Shown here piece by piece: positions 36,001-44,542 of a DNA stretch of 64,000 nt (positions are counted from its first letter, which is position 1; every line of letters starts with the position of its first letter). The notes below the pieces were generated by a model, which saw nothing but the letters and a program-made list of their open reading frames with translations, was not told where the DNA came from and ran no database searches. A program made the position numbers and the translations under genes. Source of the DNA: Curvibacter soli (GTDB taxonomy: Bacteria; Pseudomonadota; Gammaproteobacteria; Burkholderiales; Burkholderiaceae_C); assembly GCF_029211125.1 (NCBI RefSeq), contig NZ_JARGEN010000026.1, positions 99,639 to 163,638 on the forward strand, written 5' to 3'.

Positions 36001-36127
36001 GCAGTGCCTTGACCGAACCGTCCAGGGACTTCTGCAGCTCTTCAAGAACCCATGCAAGAGGGCCGAGATCCTGGTCGCCGTGTAACCCATCGGCGGTGGG
36101 GGCGGAAGCTGCTTCGATGGATTGCAT
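30053..36127 (-). CDS. chpA: ChpA-type hybrid chemotaxis kinase (CheA with multiple Hpt domains and receiver)
   Basis: A 2024-aa signalling kinase of the type IV pilus Chp system. The N-terminal ~600 residues are helical. Hpt domains are visible at ~700 (AFHTLKGSSRMVG), ~1070 (LAHSLAGSSATVG, with His in a weaker context) and ~1284 (ALHTLKGSSRLAG), separated by long acidic linkers. The kinase core starts ~1410 (RSQLLERLVNQAGEVMITRS), with N-box AFEHLLRNAVVHGIED (~1600) and G-box GLAGRGIGMDVVRSEV. A CheW-like domain (~1740-1860) and a receiver (~1905-2020, phospho-Asp in VVLSDIEMPRMDGFD) complete it. It phosphorylates PilG and PilH encoded upstream. Confidence 0.94.
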   Translation of the reverse strand: MQSIEAASAPTADGLHGDQDLGPLAWVLEELQKSLDGSVKALRRFVRDAELARGSDLAALDASALRVARQQLHQASGALEMVGMEPPAVVLKAMEAAVQKFVQRPESCSDEAANAIERASFALSEYLAAVLAGKVVSPVGLFPQYRDVQALVGGASVHPADLWPAERRFREPNTALPERPAVYDTDARTRLDRALLQTIKSGDAAAARELSTMCLALAGGQSERQIRTFWKISAGFFEAIALGLVPVDVYVKRVASRVLLQYTALARGETRVADRLLQDLLFFCAQAKSATPAPALNAVRATFALDRFPPVDYEVMRFGRYDPAVLVQARKRIAAATETWSALAGGDRNKFKPAVDQFSLVSDSLRKLLPDSEGLATALMHAIDTTTRSGEPPSPALAMEVATAVLYLQAAFEDLDAGDGRIAERTASLAQRLERVTAGGDSEPLEPWMEELYRRISDHQTMGSVVDELRATLAEAEKSLDQYFRNPADKDALMPAPGHLAQMRGVLSVLGLDQASLAVMRMRESVERLLVDPPLDDAARHAVFEKLGNSLGALGFLIDMLSYQRVLARKLFVYDEDAGELRILMGRTRARTYDSTEAATVYVEERAVMLEAPQLPEIVRDLLDSEHLQPLTTVPLPVAAGPVAAPAPVVDAAPPADEGGDDDDDLLQIFLDEAREVVESGLSAVAALRDEPGDLTQQTTLRRAFHTLKGSSRMVGLAEFGEAAWALEQVLNAWLAQQKPAYPELLALSQDALQAFGKWADDIGAGNATAWQAQGFRTAADAMRLEGRAVALQTPATPQAEVSVATITDIEISPAGTHAVEEQHAIAESAPADGGEKDQPWVPTDIAPLAELDHASEEAQVPSAEETPAPASMAWEATDAAPLLEMVGRTAEAEQPAEPLLSLAEAEEVDFSQFAAALAENDVQAALEKEQGASSDEESVLASVPADEVPTDRPGIAPADVFAEDVTAILGDGVAPGGFDGQPLPVPDALPAIAQAPVAVVPDDSAVSPLDAASEAGEVSVKVIGPLRIGIPLYNVYLNEADEWSRRLQTALAEWSLELHEPLSDTPMALAHSLAGSSATVGFLALSDLARLLEHALQHVQLQSHGQPDQARAFIAAAEDIRRLLHQFAAGFLKDADAEVLNGLRDILATEIGSTLSPEELSPNDSGWGHMAQVPFVQEDVPAIPVESTSTPLVEPAHSHSPQPQGFVDANQRMEDAIARAVTATSDIDDDIDVMDVIDPDLFPIFEEEAIELLPHVGGALRQWADRPDHTDARSEVLRALHTLKGSSRLAGALRLGEMAHRLESAIEQIGSENVHSADVEPLLASFDALQANFDALRAISTQAEAEADGAAQTPAVAQALPESGPEQPVEALPAVAAAPAPAMPVIRPAATFNMQAPSPLRAAGSQSVRVRSQLLERLVNQAGEVMITRSRLESRLGQLRGSLTDLTGNLDRLRQQLRDIELQAESQMQSRLAQAKDSAAGFDPLEFDRFTRVQELTRMMAESVNDVATVQRNLQRTMEGAEDDLVAQGRQARELQRDLLRTRMVEFEGISERLYAVVRQASKETGKQIKLDITGGSIEMDRGVLDRMTPAFEHLLRNAVVHGIEDPQQRQAAGKSGVGTITVGVHQEGNDVSVTFGDDGAGLNFARIRDKAVEQGLVAADAVLDDASAAEMIFMPGFSTATEVTGLAGRGIGMDVVRSEVQALGGRIETTSQLGRGTSFKMVLPLTTAVTQVVMLRAGALTLGVPANVVEIVRRVPAADLARAYQSGHFDFNGDALPFFWCGALLQASLRSAEPPAKTHPVVIVRSAAQRIALHVDEVLGNQEVVVKNLGPQMSRLPGMAGMSVLASGAVVLIYNPVALATVYGDQVRDLSAAAMAAVPDVDAPPQLQATANAPSQVPLVLVVDDSITVRRVTQRLLQREGYRVVLAADGLQALERLQGERPTVVLSDIEMPRMDGFDLARNIRADAALRELPIIMITSRIAEKHREHAMELGVNHYLGKPYSEEELLSLVRRYAVADAVPA

Positions 36128-36184
36128 GAATTCGTCCAGTGCGGGGCCTGCTGTGGGCGATGGAAAGATGGCGGCGCGGACGGG

Positions 36185-38494
36185 TCAGCCGATCTTGAAC
36201 CGCGCCACCGACTGGCGCAATTCTTCGGCCATGCGCGAGAGTTCGCGCACCTGCTGGGCCGTGGCGCGGGTACCTTCTCCGGTCTGCTCCGTCACGGCGA
36301 AGATGTGCTGGATGTTGTCGGCCACGCCGTTGGCGAGCGAGGCTTCGCGCGAGGCGGAATTCGAAATCTGCTGAATCAGCTCGGCCAGCCGGCGCGACAC
36401 GCTGTCGATCTCGGTCAGCGCGGTGCCGGCGCTGTCGGACAGGCGCGCCCCTTCGACCACGCCCTGCGTGGAGCGCTCCATGGCGGCCACCGCATCCTGC
36501 GTATCGGTCTGAATGGCCTTCACCAGTGCCGAGATCTGGCGCGTGGCGTCGGCGGAGCGCTCCGCCAAGCGCTGCACTTCTTCGGCCACCACCGAGAACC
36601 CGCGCCCCGCTTCGCCCGCGGACGCAGCCTGGATGGCGGCGTTGAGCGCCAGCACGTTCGTCTGCTCGGTAATGTCGGAAATCAGCTCGGTGATTTCACC
36701 GATCTCCTGCGACGACTCGCCCAGTCGCTTGATGCGCTTGGAGGTGTCCTGGATCTGGTCGCGGATGGAGTTCATGCCGCCGATGGCGTTCTGCACCGCC
36801 TGCAGCCCCGACTCTGCCGCCTGGAGTGACTGGCGCGCCACCGAAGCGGATTCCTGCGCCTGCGAGGAGACCGCGTTGATGCGCGATGCCATGTCGAGCA
36901 CCGAACGCCCGGTTTCGCGGATCTCGCGCAATTGCTCGGTGGATGCCGCCAGCAGTTCGGTGGAGGTACTGTCCACCTGGCTCGTCGTCTGCGCCACCTG
37001 GGTCGCCGTGTTCTGCACGCTGCCCACGAGCATGCGCAGTTCTTCCACCGTGTAGTTCACCGAGTCGGCGATGGCGCCGGTGATGTCCTCGGTCACGGTG
37101 GCTTCCTGCGTCAGATCGCCTTCAGCCACTGCCTGCAGTTCGTTCATGAGGCGCAGAATGGCCGCCTGGTTGGCGTCGTTGACACGCTTGGCCTCCTGCT
37201 CCTGCCGCTGGGCTTCCTGCTGCTGCACTTCGGCCGCGCTCTGGCGGTTGCGGCTATCGAGAAGCTGGACGCGCGAAACCCCGATACCGCACAGCAGCAC
37301 GAGCAGCGCGGGCACCACCAGCGCCAGGACCGAAACCGAGTCCAGACCGGACTGCGACGACAGCCGGCCCTGCAGGTCTTCCAGGCCCCGGCGCAGCGGC
37401 TCGCTGTCGGCCAGGATAGACGCCTGCGCCTCGCGCGCCGACACCAGCCCCTGCAGGTTGCCCAGAATGGCGCTGGCCTGGTTGCGCGTTTGCTCGTAGA
37501 GCTGGATTAGCGCATCGATCTGCTCGCGCGTCTGCGGGTCGCGCGATGCGCTCAGGCGCAGCTCGGTGCTGCCGTCCAGCAAGCCCTGGCTGATTTCCTT
37601 GAAGGAGTTCAAGTCCTTGCCAAGCAGGAACACGGCCTCGGGGCTCACGCCCTCGGCCGTCTGAAATTCGTTGGCCGACTTGCCGATGCGCTGCGTCAGC
37701 ATCACCAGTTGCCCCGCGGCGGAGAGTTCGTTGGCTGGCGCATTCTGCTGCAGCTTGAGCGAGGAGATGGTCTCGGCGATCTCCAGCAGGTCGGAAGACT
37801 GCCGGTTGATGGTGCGCAAGGCATCGCCCACCTGCGTCAGGATCTTCTGCTGGCCCATCACGATGCCTGCATTGCGCGCCGCGCGCTCGACCAGCGGCGT
37901 GACATTGGACAGATCACCCCGGTACCCCTCGCCCAGCGCATCCACCCCCATCTGGGCATCGCCGCTGTTGAGCGCATGCACGGTGCGGTTGAGCACGTCG
38001 GCACTGTCGCGCACGTCAGGGAAGGCATCGGGGCTGCCGAGCAACGCCTGCGAGACCGACTTGGCAAGCCGCTGCGACTGCATCAGCGCCTGGCCCGTGG
38101 CGGTCAGTTGCTGCGCCACCTTGTTCGATTGCTGCAGCACCCACACGGCGACGATGGCAAGCACGACGAGGCCGATCCCGAGCAGGGTCAGCAGCACGCG
38201 CTGGTGGCGCGCCACCGTGCCCCGTCCGAGCACCGGGAGTGTGATCACGTCGACCTGCTGCGCCCCCCCCTCATCGGCAGCGTCGGAAAGGCGGCTTTCC
38301 GGAAAGCCCTGGACGCTGTTGAGCGCTTCGGCCTGCAGCGCCTCGCGCGTCTGCGTGCTTTCCATCGCGGCGGTGGAAAGCGGATCCTGCGGCTCGCCGG
38401 ATTCGACGCTCACGTCGATTACGCCGGGATATGCGTCGGACGCTTCAGCGCGTTTGCGGGCAAATAGTTTTCCGAGATAGTCTGCGACGGACAT
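36185..38494 (-). CDS. pilJ: PilJ-type methyl-accepting chemotaxis protein
   Basis: A 769-aa chemoreceptor: cytosolic N-terminal extension of ~90 residues, TM1 ([20 protein letters not shown]), a periplasmic PilJ sensor with two type IV pili methyl-accepting domains, TM2 ([19 protein letters not shown]) near residue 390, a HAMP-like segment, and the signalling tip [20 protein letters not shown]. The tip reads [11 protein letters not shown], as in PilJ. It senses surface contact and pilus tension in the Pil-Chp system and signals through PilI to ChpA. Confidence 0.94.
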   Translation of the reverse strand: MSVADYLGKLFARKRAEASDAYPGVIDVSVESGEPQDPLSTAAMESTQTREALQAEALNSVQGFPESRLSDAADEGGAQQVDVITLPVLGRGTVARHQRVLLTLLGIGLVVLAIVAVWVLQQSNKVAQQLTATGQALMQSQRLAKSVSQALLGSPDAFPDVRDSADVLNRTVHALNSGDAQMGVDALGEGYRGDLSNVTPLVERAARNAGIVMGQQKILTQVGDALRTINRQSSDLLEIAETISSLKLQQNAPANELSAAGQLVMLTQRIGKSANEFQTAEGVSPEAVFLLGKDLNSFKEISQGLLDGSTELRLSASRDPQTREQIDALIQLYEQTRNQASAILGNLQGLVSAREAQASILADSEPLRRGLEDLQGRLSSQSGLDSVSVLALVVPALLVLLCGIGVSRVQLLDSRNRQSAAEVQQQEAQRQEQEAKRVNDANQAAILRLMNELQAVAEGDLTQEATVTEDITGAIADSVNYTVEELRMLVGSVQNTATQVAQTTSQVDSTSTELLAASTEQLREIRETGRSVLDMASRINAVSSQAQESASVARQSLQAAESGLQAVQNAIGGMNSIRDQIQDTSKRIKRLGESSQEIGEITELISDITEQTNVLALNAAIQAASAGEAGRGFSVVAEEVQRLAERSADATRQISALVKAIQTDTQDAVAAMERSTQGVVEGARLSDSAGTALTEIDSVSRRLAELIQQISNSASREASLANGVADNIQHIFAVTEQTGEGTRATAQQVRELSRMAEELRQSVARFKIG

Positions 38495-38521
38495 GGTTGG
38501 CGCTGCCTTAAAAGATGGACT

Positions 38522-39058
38522 TCAAGCACTGATGCTCAGGAACACGGGGTCTTGGGCGAGTTTTTGCAGGCTGATCTCTTGCCAACGCGCGCCATCCGAA
38601 GCGGTGTAGACCGCCCCGAAATATGCCGGAGCGCCAGCCGCGGGGGCTTGCGAGGCAGTGAACGCATCCGCGCTGCGCAGCCCCACCAGTCGGTCGATCA
38701 GCAGCGCGGCATTGATGTCCAGAGCGGCATTGAATACCAGCAGGCTGGCGTCGGCGAGGGCAAGCTCGGAGCGTGGGGCGGGCGCCGCGCCGCCGTGGGC
38801 GATCAGCCCCGCGAGGTCGACGATGCCGTAGAGACCGCCGCGCAGGTTGGCCACGCCCATGAACCACTGGCTGGTATACGGCACGGCCTGGACATGCGTC
38901 CACGGAAAAATTTCGCCGGCCTGGCCCAGCGGCAGAAGATACGGATGGCCGCCGGCCTCCACAGCCAGCCAGGAGACGGCCACGCCCTCGTCCCTGGCAG
39001 TCTGCAAACGGCTGGCAAGCCGGGCCTGCAGTTCTCGAAGGGCTTCACGATTGGCCAT
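38522..39058 (-). CDS. pilI: PilI: CheW-like adaptor
   Basis: A 178-aa CheW-domain protein (WLAVEAGGHPYLLPLGQAGEI, VPYTSQWFMGVANLRGGLYG, VDLAGLIAH, LLIDRLVGLRS). It couples the receptor PilJ to the kinase ChpA. The gene is 27 bp upstream of pilJ and 16 bp downstream of pilH, in the canonical pilGHIJ order. Confidence 0.93.
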   Translation of the reverse strand: MANREALRELQARLASRLQTARDEGVAVSWLAVEAGGHPYLLPLGQAGEIFPWTHVQAVPYTSQWFMGVANLRGGLYGIVDLAGLIAHGGAAPAPRSELALADASLLVFNAALDINAALLIDRLVGLRSADAFTASQAPAAGAPAYFGAVYTASDGARWQEISLQKLAQDPVFLSISA

Positions 39059-39074
39059 GGATGGTGGGCGGCTT

Positions 39075-39440
39075 TCAGCTCAGCGCGTTGATGGTGGCCT
39101 TGAGTTCCGCCGCGTCCACCGGTTTGGTGATGTACGCGCGTGCCCCCTGGCGCATGCCCCAGACACGGTCGGTTTCCTGGTTCTTGCTCGTGCACATGAT
39201 GATGGGCACGTCGGCGTACAGCGGGTCGCGCGAAATGGCGCGCGTGAGCTGGAAGCCGTTCTGGCCTGGCATCACCACGTCCATCAGGATCAGGTCCGGC
39301 TTTTCCTCGGCCAGGCGCTTGAACGCGTCTTCGGCGTTTTCGGCGGTACGCACCTGCATGCCGTTCTTTTGCAGCAGGTCGGTGAGGAACATCAGTTCGG
39401 TCTTCGAATCGTCGACGATCAATACCTTTTGGATGGGCAT
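39075..39440 (-). CDS. pilH: PilH response regulator
   Basis: A 121-aa single-domain receiver. Acidic pair in VLIVDDSKTE, phospho-Asp in DLILMDVVMPGQNGFQ, Thr/Ser in IIMCTSKNQETD, and Lys in AYITKPVD. Like PilG it has no output domain. In the Pseudomonas Chp system PilH is linked to pilus retraction control. Its start codon overlaps the pilG stop by one base. Confidence 0.94.
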   Translation of the reverse strand: MPIQKVLIVDDSKTELMFLTDLLQKNGMQVRTAENAEDAFKRLAEEKPDLILMDVVMPGQNGFQLTRAISRDPLYADVPIIMCTSKNQETDRVWGMRQGARAYITKPVDAAELKATINALS

Positions 39441-39835
39441 TACATCGCTCCTTGGCTAGTGTGGTGGGCGCCGAACTGCTGCACGGCCTGCAGCAGTTGG
39501 TCCTTGGTGAATGGTTTGGTGAGGTAATCCTGACAGCCGACCATGCGCCCGCGGGCCTTGTCGAATACACCGTCTTTCGATGACAGCATCACGACCGGCG
39601 TGGCAGAGAAGCGCGCGTTGCGCTTGATGATGGCGCAAGTCTGGTAGCCGTCGAGCTTGGGCATGAGGATGTCACAGAAAATCAGCTCGGGCTGGTAGTC
39701 GTTGACCTTGGCGAGCGCGTCGAAGCCATCGTCGGCCAGCAGCACTTCATGGCCGCCTTGCTTGAGGAAGATCTCGGCGCTGCGCCGGATCGTGTTGCTG
39801 TCGTCCACGACGAGGACCTTGTAACTTGTACCCAA
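39440..39835 (-). CDS. pilG: PilG response regulator
   Basis: A 131-aa receiver: YKVLVVDDSNTIRRSAEIFL, phospho-Asp in LIFCDILMPKLDGYQ, Ser in VVMLSSKDGVFDKARG, Lys in YLTKPFTKDQ. The first possible start consistent with the domain is TTG (TTG GGT ACA AGT TAC), within a CAATTG palindrome; no ATG or GTG is in frame nearby. Use of TTG as first gene of pilGHIJ-chpA may keep expression low (inference). PilG promotes pilus extension in Pseudomonas. Confidence 0.92.
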   Translation of the reverse strand: MGTSYKVLVVDDSNTIRRSAEIFLKQGGHEVLLADDGFDALAKVNDYQPELIFCDILMPKLDGYQTCAIIKRNARFSATPVVMLSSKDGVFDKARGRMVGCQDYLTKPFTKDQLLQAVQQFGAHHTSQGAM

Positions 39836-39900
39836 TTGACACCGCTCCCGGTAGCTGTTGTGTAGCGTATATGGCGCACTGCGGGCAGGGGCCGCAGCTC

Positions 39901-40074
39901 TCAGATCTGGACCATCTCGAAATCTTCCTTGCGGGCGCCGCATTCCGGACAGGTCCAGTTCATCGGCACGTCCTCCCATCGTGTTCCAGGTGCGACACCG
40001 TGGTCGGGGTCGCCGGCAGCTTCGTCATAAATCCACCCGCAGATCAAGCACATCCAAGTTTTTGCGTCCGTCAC
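39901..40074 (-). CDS. rubA: Rubredoxin
   Basis: A 57-aa rubredoxin with two iron-binding knuckles: WMCLICGW (Cys9, Cys12) and WTCPECGA (Cys42, Cys45), plus the family core YDEAAGDPDHGVAPGTRWEDVP. It begins with GTG. Rubredoxins carry single electrons, for instance to alkane hydroxylase or oxygen-detoxifying enzymes. The position upstream of pilG and opposite thiD-hemL is conserved in betaproteobacteria. The gap to pilG (65 bp) shows no terminator. Confidence 0.93.
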   Translation of the reverse strand: MTDAKTWMCLICGWIYDEAAGDPDHGVAPGTRWEDVPMNWTCPECGARKEDFEMVQI

Positions 40075-40192
40075 AGCTTAAGGGGCCTTCGAATAGAATG
40101 CAACGATTGTATCGAGTCCATACCCGTGCAAGCGCACAACCTGTGCCTGACTCCGGGCCACTCCCTGCCGCACGGCCTATCATGCAAGGCCC

Positions 40193-41140
40193 ATGGCTGC
40201 ATCCCCCCCCTTTCCTTCTTTCGACATTCCCGCTGAAGACGACGGCGAAACGGAAGGCTCCTTCTGCGTCGTCGTGTTCAACGCCAACGACCCGAGCGGC
40301 GCCGGCGGCACCGCGGCGGACATCAGCGCCATCGCGTCGGTCGGTGGCCATGCGACGCCCGTGGTGACCGGCGCATACGCGCGCGACACCACGCGGATCT
40401 TCGACCACTTCAGCTTCGACGAAGACGCCGTGACCGAGCAGGCGCGCACGGTGCTGGAAGACATCTCCGTGCAGATATTCAAGGTCGGCTTCGTGGGCAG
40501 CGCGGAGAACGTCAGCGTGATCGCCGAGATCACGGCCGACTACGCCGACGTGCCCGTGGTCAGCTACATGCCCGACCTGTCCTGGTGGCAGGAAGACCAG
40601 ATCGAGCAGTACCTCGACGCCTTCCGCGAACTCATGCTGCCGCAGACGACGGTGTTGGTCGGCAACCACAGCACGCTGTGGCGCTGGCTGCTTCCCGACT
40701 GGAGCAGCCAGCGCAGCCCCACGGCGCGCGACATCGCCCGCGCCGCCGCCGAGATGGGCGTGCCCTACACGCTGGTCACCGGCATTCCGCTGCCCGAGCA
40801 GTTCGTCGAGAACGTCCTCGCCTCGCCCCAGGCCGTGCTGGCGACGGTCAAGTTCGAGCTGTTCGACGCGGTGTTCTCCGGCGCCGGCGACACGCTGTCG
40901 GCCACGCTGGCGGCGCTGCTGGCCAGCGGCGACGACCTGGGCGAAGCGGTGGGCGAGGCGCTCGCCTACCTCGACCGCTGCCTGGCCGGAGGCTTTCGCC
41001 CCGGCATGGGCAGCGCCGTGCCCGACCGCATGTTCTGGGCCCAGCCCGACGAGGATGCACGCCCCAGCAACGACCAGCCCCCCGACGACGCCTCTGTCAT
41101 CGAGGGCTTCGTGATGCCTTCCCATGACACCAAGCACTGA
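40193..41140 (+). CDS. thiD: Hydroxymethylpyrimidine/phosphomethylpyrimidine kinase
   Basis: A 315-aa ribokinase-fold protein of the ThiD family. The N-terminal motif [19 protein letters not shown] matches the substrate loop, and the anion-hole/catalytic motif is [15 protein letters not shown]. ThiD makes HMP-PP for thiamine synthesis. Compared with E. coli ThiD it carries ~20 extra residues at the N terminus and a long acidic C-terminal tail after the catalytic motif. Its end overlaps the hemL start by 17 bp. Confidence 0.85.
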   Translation: MAASPPFPSFDIPAEDDGETEGSFCVVVFNANDPSGAGGTAADISAIASVGGHATPVVTGAYARDTTRIFDHFSFDEDAVTEQARTVLEDISVQIFKVGFVGSAENVSVIAEITADYADVPVVSYMPDLSWWQEDQIEQYLDAFRELMLPQTTVLVGNHSTLWRWLLPDWSSQRSPTARDIARAAAEMGVPYTLVTGIPLPEQFVENVLASPQAVLATVKFELFDAVFSGAGDTLSATLAALLASGDDLGEAVGEALAYLDRCLAGGFRPGMGSAVPDRMFWAQPDEDARPSNDQPPDDASVIEGFVMPSHDTKH

Positions 41141-42419
41141 CCTGAACATCCCCCTCTTCGAGCGCGCCAAGGCCCGCATACCCGGCGGCGTCAACTCGCC
41201 CGTGCGCGCCTTCCGCGCCGTGGGCGGCACGCCGCGCTTCGTGCAGCGCGCGCACGGCGCCTACTTCTGGGACGCCAACGGCCAGCGCTTCATCGACTAC
41301 ATCGGCTCCTGGGGCCCGATGATCCTGGGCCACGGCCATCCCGCAGTGCTGGACGCGGTGCAGAAAGCCGCCGTCGACGGCTTCTCGTTCGGCGCGCCGA
41401 CCGAGCGCGAGGTCGAGCTGGCCGAGGAAATCGCCGACCTGCTGCCCTCCATCGACATGGTGCGCCTGGTCAGCTCCGGCACCGAGGCCGGCATGAGCGC
41501 CATCCGTCTGGCGCGCGGTGCCACGGGCCGCAGCAGGATCATCAAGTTCGAGGGCTGCTACCACGGCCACGCCGACGCCCTGCTGGTCAAGGCCGGCTCG
41601 GGCCTGGCGACCTTCGGCAACCCCACGTCCGCCGGCGTGCCGCCCGAGGTGGTGCGGCATACGCTGGTGCTCGAATACAACAACCTCGCGCAGCTCGACG
41701 AGGCCTTCGCGCTGCACGGCGCCGACATCGCCGGCCTGATCATCGAGCCCATCGCCGGCAACATGAACTTCGTGCGCGCGAGCCAGCCCTTCATCGACCG
41801 CTGCCGCGAACTCTGCACGCGCCACGGCGCGCTGTTCATCGCAGACGAGGTGATGACGGGCTTTCGCGTCGGGCTGCAGTGCGCCCAGGGCCTGCTGAAC
41901 GTGAAACCCGACATCACCGTGCTCGGCAAGGTGATCGGCGGCGGCATGCCGCTGGCGGCCTTCGGCGGGCGGCGCGACGTGATGGAGCAGCTCGCCCCCC
42001 TGGGCCCGGTGTACCAGGCCGGCACGCTCTCGGGCAACCCGGTGGCCACGGCCTGCGGGCTGGCGACGCTGCGCGAGATCCGCAAGCCCGGCTTCTTCAC
42101 GGCGCTGGCCGCGCGCACGCGCGCCCTGGTCGATGGCCTGCACAGCGCCGCGCGCGAGGCCGGCGTGCCCTTCGCCGCCGACAGCGAGGGCGGCATGTTC
42201 GGCTTCTTCCTCCTCGATGCGCTGCCGCAGAACTACCCGGCGGTGATGCAAAGCAACGGCGCCGCATTCAACACGCTGTTCCACGGCCTGCTGGAGCGCG
42301 GCGTGTACATCGCCCCGGCGCTCTACGAAGCCGGCTTCGTGAGCGCCGCGCACAGCGAGGACGACATCGGCGCCACCGTGCAGGCGGCGCGCGAAGCGTT
42401 CCGGCTGATCGGCCGCTAG
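41124..42419 (+). CDS. hemL: Glutamate-1-semialdehyde 2,1-aminomutase
   Basis: A 431-aa class III aminotransferase-fold enzyme forming 5-aminolevulinate for haem. Signatures: [58 protein letters not shown], the cofactor Asp in [14 protein letters not shown], and PLP lysine in [17 protein letters not shown] (about K269). The TAG stop lies in a CTAG immediately followed by a MITE; the protein still ends at the expected length (FRLIGR). Confidence 0.96.
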   Translation: MTPSTDLNIPLFERAKARIPGGVNSPVRAFRAVGGTPRFVQRAHGAYFWDANGQRFIDYIGSWGPMILGHGHPAVLDAVQKAAVDGFSFGAPTEREVELAEEIADLLPSIDMVRLVSSGTEAGMSAIRLARGATGRSRIIKFEGCYHGHADALLVKAGSGLATFGNPTSAGVPPEVVRHTLVLEYNNLAQLDEAFALHGADIAGLIIEPIAGNMNFVRASQPFIDRCRELCTRHGALFIADEVMTGFRVGLQCAQGLLNVKPDITVLGKVIGGGMPLAAFGGRRDVMEQLAPLGPVYQAGTLSGNPVATACGLATLREIRKPGFFTALAARTRALVDGLHSAAREAGVPFAADSEGGMFGFFLLDALPQNYPAVMQSNGAAFNTLFHGLLERGVYIAPALYEAGFVSAAHSEDDIGATVQAAREAFRLIGR

Positions 42420-42591
42420 TGCAGTGCTCGATGCTTGGCGGCACCAATAAAAAAGGGATGCGTTTCGGCGCTGGGCAAGGCGCAAACCACAGCGATCACA
42501 GCGATAGCCGTCGCTATCGCGAGGATTTGCAACGCCGCCATGCGGCAAAAGGCGCGGTTTTATGTGCTGCCTGATGTGGAAGAACACTGCA
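42420..42591 (+). mobile_element. MITE family B, copy 1, directly after the hemL stop
   Basis: 172 bp with ends TGCAGTGCTC and GAACACTGCA. It is homologous, in opposite orientation, to 48520-48677; shared internal blocks include GATGCTTGGCGGCAC and GTCGCTATCGCGAGG plus TTGCAACGCCGCCATGCG. A CTAG (containing the hemL stop codon) flanks the left end; the right flank is CCCC, so the duplication has decayed or been lost here. The CTAG target fits IS5-group (YTAR) behaviour. Confidence 0.85.
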
Positions 42592-42678
42592 CCCCGGCAC
42601 GGCATGCATGCGCCCAGCGCGCATACATACTCCCCCACCATCAAGCCTGCAGCGCAGATTTTTCCTGCGGAGTAGTAA

Positions 42679-42697
42679 CATACTCCCAGGGAGTATG
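42679..42697. promoter_or_regulatory. 19-bp perfect palindrome, operator-like
   Basis: CATACTCCCAGGGAGTATG is a perfect inverted repeat (9+1+9) with no T tract after it on either strand. It looks like the operator of a dimeric repressor or metal sensor. The neighbouring genes are a MITE and a pseudogene fragment, so the gene it served may have been lost. Confidence 0.55.
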
Positions 42698-42707
42698 TGT
42701 TTGACGC

Positions 42708-43015
42708 CTACCGCATCACGCCCGTGTGCCCGAGCGGATACGACCCGGCTGCGGCCATACCGCCAGCCCGTGCGGCCCGGCGCCCACGGCGATCCTGGCC
42801 ACCGCGCCGGTGGCGGTGTCGAACACATAGGCCACGGCGTCGAAGTGCCGATGGGGATGAGCGCGGTGGTGGCTGCCCGCGGCCACGGCGTCGCGCAGCT
42901 CGGGCCGCGTCAAGCCCTCGATCCACACGCCCTGGGCATGGACCGCGCCGGCCCCAGGCACAGCGCGGCGTACAGCAGCAATGCCGGCGCGGCAAACCGT
43001 CCGGGGGCACGCCAT
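42708..43015 (-). pseudogene. Chimeric remnant: creatininase-like N terminus joined to beta-propeller C terminus
   Basis: The upstream part reads GVWIEGLTRPELRDAVAAGS then, after a frame change, TTALIPIG, which matches the N terminus of creatininase-family amidohydrolases. The downstream part reads AVAYVFDTATGAVARIAVGA and GPHGLAVWPQPGR, then in another frame YPLGHTGVMR; this is the last blade of a YVTN/YncE-type propeller. No intact protein is possible. A deletion between two neighbouring genes plus later frameshifts explains it best. Confidence 0.6.
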
Positions 43016-43105
43016 GGCGGGAAACTCAGGCAAGAAGTTGTACCCGCTTCTGCGGCGGACCACGGCTTGGGCGCGCACCGGCACGCGGGGCTCCTCGGTG
43101 CCGCC

Positions 43106-44542
43106 TCAAACTTCGCGCTGGCGCAGGCTGCTGGATACCGCCGCCGCGGCGGCGCAGGCCGCCGCCAGCCCCAGCGCCACGAACGGCCCGTGCCCGTCCG
43201 TGGGCGGCCAGACGCTGAAGATGATGGCCACGAGCACCGCGCCCAGCGTCTGCCCCGTGAGCCGCGCCGTGCCCAGCATGCCGCTGGCGCCGCCGCTGCG
43301 GTGCGCGGGCGCGGAGGTCACGATGATGTGGTTGTTGGGCGACTGGAACAGCCCGAAGCCGATGCCGCACAGCGCCATGCGCCATGCGATATCGGCATCG
43401 CTGGGCTGGGCCGGCAGCGCCGCCAGCAGCGCCAGTCCGCTGGCCAGCAGCGCCAGCCCCGCGCCGCCGAGCAGCCCGCCCGGGTAGCGGCCGATGAGCC
43501 GCCCGGCCAGCGGCGCCACCGCCACGATGGCCAGCGGCCAGGCCGTGATGAGCAGACCCGCCTCCAGGTGCGAGCGCCCCAGCCCGCCCAGCAGCAGGAA
43601 CGGCAGCGCGATGTAGGCCAGCATCTGCGCGCAGAACGCGCCGACCGAGGTACACATCGACAGCGCGAACACCGGGATGCGCAGCAGGTCGAGCGGGAAC
43701 AGCGGCGGGCTCTGGCGCAGTTGCCGCCGCACGTACGCCACGCCTACCAGCAGGCCCGCGGCGATCTCCGCCAGCGGCACCCACAGCGGCCCACGCGGCG
43801 CGCCGGCCAGATCGGCGCGCGTGCCCAGGCTGTCCACGCCCAGGAACACCAGCCCGAACATCAGCGCGTTGAGCACCACGTCCAGCCCAACGATGCGCAC
43901 CCCGCCCGGCGCGCGCCACGGGTTGGCCGGCAGGGCGCGGCGGCCCAGCCACAGCACGAACAGGCCCAGCGGCACATTGATGGCGAACAGCCACGGCCAC
44001 GAGGCCGCCGCCAGGATGACCGCCGCCAGCGTGGGCCCGGCCACCGACGAGGTGGCCACGACCATCGAGTTGAGCGCGATGCCGCGCCCGAGCAGGCGCC
44101 TGGGGAAGACCAGCCGCACGATGGCCGTGTTCACGCTCATGAGCCCCGCCGCGCCCAGCCCCTGTAGCACGCGCATGGCCACCAGCAGCGGCAGCGAGCC
44201 CGCGAGCGCGCAGCCCAGCGAAGCCAGCGTGAACAGCGCCGTGCCCCACAGGTACACGCGCCGGTAGCCCACCAGATCGCCCAGCGTGGCCAGCGGCAGC
44301 AGCAAGCCCAGTACCGCGAGCTGGTAGGCGTTGACGACCCAGATCGCGCCCGCGGGCGAGGCCTGCAGCTCCTCGCCGATGGCCGGCAGCGCCAGGTTGA
44401 CGATGGTGCCATCCAGCACCGCCATGGCGATGCCCAGCATGATCACCATGACCGCGCGGTTGCGCTGCGGCTGCTCCAGCCCGTCGTGCAGCGGCGCCGC
44501 CCCGCCGCCGGGTGCTCTGCCCTCTTCCGTGCGCCTCATGGC
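43106..44542 (-). CDS. MFS transporter, DHA2 family drug exporter
   Basis: A 478-aa integral membrane protein with about 14 hydrophobic segments, as in the DHA2 (EmrB/QacA) family. Helix 1 has the motif MAVLDGTIVNLALPAIG, motif A follows as LGDLVGYRRVYLWG, and motif C-like SSVAGPTLAAVIL is in helix 5. The long second half ends in a short charged tail. Probable proton-driven export of hydrophobic compounds; substrate unknown. The start ATG overlaps the end of a Bcr/CflA gene fragment by a few bases. Confidence 0.88.
   Translation of the reverse strand, partial: AMRRTEEGRAPGGGAAPLHDGLEQPQRNRAVMVIMLGIAMAVLDGTIVNLALPAIGEELQASPAGAIWVVNAYQLAVLGLLLPLATLGDLVGYRRVYLWGTALFTLASLGCALAGSLPLLVAMRVLQGLGAAGLMSVNTAIVRLVFPRRLLGRGIALNSMVVATSSVAGPTLAAVILAAASWPWLFAINVPLGLFVLWLGRRALPANPWRAPGGVRIVGLDVVLNALMFGLVFLGVDSLGTRADLAGAPRGPLWVPLAEIAAGLLVGVAYVRRQLRQSPPLFPLDLLRIPVFALSMCTSVGAFCAQMLAYIALPFLLLGGLGRSHLEAGLLITAWPLAIVAVAPLAGRLIGRYPGGLLGGAGLALLASGLALLAALPAQPSDADIAWRMALCGIGFGLFQSPNNHIIVTSAPAHRSGGASGMLGTARLTGQTLGAVLVAIIFSVWPPTDGHGPFVALGLAAACAAAAAVSSSLRQREV

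Noticed and set aside
30680..36085. An 1801-codon plus-strand frame opposite chpA
   Set aside because: Composition is typical of an antisense shadow and no motif is visible, whereas the minus strand encodes a complete multi-domain kinase.
39836..39979. Longer PilG starting at 39979
   Set aside because: The extra residues overlap the rubredoxin gene in another frame and precede the conserved YKVLVVDDS start of the receiver domain.
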